Source: Lachnospiraceae bacterium (GTDB lineage: Bacteria > Bacillota > Clostridia > Lachnospirales > Lachnospiraceae). From it: a DNA stretch of 6,149 nt. The notes beneath the pieces were generated by a model. The model saw only the letters and a list, made by a program, of their open reading frames with translations. It made no database searches and was not told where the DNA came from. Of the stretch, positions 5,299-6,149 are shown one piece after another. The stretch spans positions 1-6,149 of the forward strand of contig JAFUKK010000010.1 of NCBI GenBank assembly GCA_017473665.1, written 5' to 3'. Made by a program: the position numbers and the translations under genes. The stretch's first letter is position 1, and each line of letters starts with the position of its first letter.

Positions 5299-5934
5299 AT
5301 GAGTGTAAACGGAATTACTTCATCACAAGCTACTGCAGCTTACAGCACGCAGATGTACAACAGTAACAAAGTAAAAGAACAGCAGACCACCGAACAGAAC
5401 GTAGAGCAGAAAGTACAGGAAGCTACTACTCCCGAGTCTACCGGTGTTATCTATGAGCCCAGCGAGGCTGCCAAGAAATATACTACCAATGTGGATTTGG
5501 TAGCAAAGATGAAAGCTGATGCCGAAGCACAGACCGCACAGCTTCGCAGTCTGGTAGAGCAGCTGATGCTGAAACAGTCCACCAGCTATGCCAACGCCAA
5601 TGATATCTGGAGTTTCTTACGGGAAGGTAACTTCACTGTAGATCCCGCTACCAAGGCACAGGCACAGGCCGATATTGCAGAAGACGGTTACTGGGGTGTG
5701 AACCAGACTTCCGACCGTATTATTGACTTCGCAAATGCTTTAACAGGTGGTGACCCTGACAAGATTGAAGATATGCGCGAAGCTTTTAAAAAGGGCTATG
5801 AGCAGGCCCAGGAAACCTGGGGCGGCGAATTACCCGACATCTCCAAACGCACCTATGAAGCGGTTATGGAGAAATTTGACAAGATGGCAGAGGATGCAAA
5901 GAAAGCTTCTGCCCCCACCGAAATTACTGAATAA
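5299..5934 (+). CDS. Uncharacterised soluble protein, probable motility-regulon member
   Basis: The 211-residue product has no signal peptide, no membrane segment and no cysteine. Residues 1-60 are Thr/Gln/Glu-rich and probably disordered (MSVNGITSSQ, then KEQQTTEQNVEQKVQEATT), ending in GVIYEPSEAAKKY. Residues 63-95 form a likely helix (DLVAKMKADAEAQTAQLRSLVEQLML). The C-terminal 125-200 looks like the conserved core: EDGYWGVNQTSDRIIDFANALTGGD, then a long helix and WGGELPDISKRTYEAVMEKFDKM. I recall similar hypothetical proteins in flagellated Clostridia but cannot name a family or function. The start at 5299 has AGGTG 5 nt upstream; an in-frame TTG at 5215 would place the start at the predicted transcription start and lacks a ribosome site. 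The sigma-28-like promoter suggests expression with late flagellar genes. The polar N-terminus would also fit a flagellar export substrate, which is speculation. It is a single-gene unit with its own terminator. Confidence 0.88.
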   Translation: MSVNGITSSQATAAYSTQMYNSNKVKEQQTTEQNVEQKVQEATTPESTGVIYEPSEAAKKYTTNVDLVAKMKADAEAQTAQLRSLVEQLMLKQSTSYANANDIWSFLREGNFTVDPATKAQAQADIAEDGYWGVNQTSDRIIDFANALTGGDPDKIEDMREAFKKGYEQAQETWGGELPDISKRTYEAVMEKFDKMAEDAKKASAPTEITE

Positions 5935-5938
5935 TCAG

Positions 5939-5950
5939 TGCCTTCGGGCA
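5939..5950 (+). repeat. UUCG tetraloop hairpin ahead of the terminator
   Basis: TGCC-TTCG-GGCA is a perfect 4-bp stem closed by a cUUCGg tetraloop, one of the most stable RNA loops. It lies 4 nt after the stop of the 211-residue gene and 2 nt before the terminator stem. It may help protect the 3' end of the mRNA; no other role is visible. Confidence 0.5.
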
Positions 5951-5952
5951 TC

Positions 5953-5989
5953 AAAACTCCGGGAAGCAATAGCCTCCCGGAGTTTTTTT
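5953..5989 (+). terminator. Intrinsic terminator of the 211-residue gene
   Basis: A 12-bp perfect stem (5953-5964 with 5975-5986) with a G+C-rich core is followed by a run of seven T (5983-5989). It lies 18 bp after the stop at 5934. On the other strand only four T follow the stem, so it may work less well for the LysM gene arriving from the right. Confidence 0.93.
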
Positions 5990-6029
5990 ATTCACCGCCA
6001 TCTATTTTCCGGCAGTCACCTTATTCTTC

Positions 6030-6149
6030 TCAACTACGCTGTTCCTTCATAATCAGCAATTTCTGCCCCGGCATAATGATGTCTGAAGTCAGATTATTAA
6101 GTCTGCGCAAGGAATCCACAGAAACATGGTATTTCTTACCAATACTCCA
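6030..6149 (-). CDS. LysM-domain protein, C-terminal end
   Basis: Only the last 39 codons and the TGA are present; the gene enters from the right edge. The residues are the second half of a LysM domain: IGKKYHVSVDSL, RRLNNLTSD, IIMPGQKLLI, with the typical Asn and PGQ. LysM binds the N-acetylglucosamine backbone of peptidoglycan or related glycans, so the full protein probably acts at the cell wall or spore coat. In Lachnospiraceae a single C-terminal LysM often ends DUF3794 (SpoVID/SafA-like) proteins of about 500 residues, but the rest of this one is not visible, so that is only one option. It converges on the 211-residue gene, with the 5953-5989 hairpin between them. Confidence 0.88.
   Translation of the reverse strand, partial: WSIGKKYHVSVDSLRRLNNLTSDIIMPGQKLLIMKEQRS

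Noticed and set aside
5747..6052. Plus-strand open frame of 101 codons overlapping the end of the 211-residue gene.
   Set aside because: It is out of frame, reads through the terminator and across the end of the LysM gene, and has no ribosome site.

Overview
The window looks like an ordinary chromosomal segment from a motile, Gram-positive anaerobe of the Clostridia, most likely Lachnospiraceae. This is an inference. It rests on AGGAGG-type ribosome sites, sigma-A promoters, compact hairpin-plus-T terminators, a classical lipobox lipoprotein, a DUF1934/YwiB-type protein and a flagellar sigma-28-like promoter. I see no mobile element, CRISPR array, rRNA or tRNA.

Left part, minus strand (1-1859): the start of a lipoprotein gene that runs off the left edge (1-217) lies downstream of a complete two-HKD cardiolipin synthase gene (360-1859). 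There is no clear terminator between them. A divergent intergenic region (1860-2042) carries a good sigma-A promoter facing right and a probable extended -10 facing left. Next comes a 159-residue single-pass membrane protein of unknown function (2043-2522, plus). It ends in a perfect 14-bp-stem terminator that also faces the operon arriving from the other side.

Middle, minus strand (5098 down to 2608): an apparent operon reads ispE (4-diphosphocytidyl-2-C-methyl-D-erythritol kinase of the MEP isoprenoid pathway), then a GntR/FCD regulator 15 bp later, then a 97-residue membrane protein, then a DUF1934 protein whose start overlaps the preceding stop. A strong sigma-A promoter precedes ispE. 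A TGTATACA palindrome sits just downstream of its -10 box, where a repressor could act, so the regulator may control its own operon. A hairpin overlaps the ribosome site of the 97-residue protein.

Right part: a 211-residue soluble protein of unknown function (5299-5934, plus) lies behind a sigma-28-like (flagellar) promoter, with a structured GGA-rich leader and a strong terminator. This gene is the most interesting item: a probable motility-regulon member with no recognised domain. The last 120 bases hold the C-terminal LysM domain of a minus-strand gene that enters from the right edge.

Most of the window is well-known housekeeping biology. The observations worth a second look are regulatory (sigma-28 promoter and leader, candidate FCD operator, hairpin at a ribosome site), plus three uncharacterised proteins.
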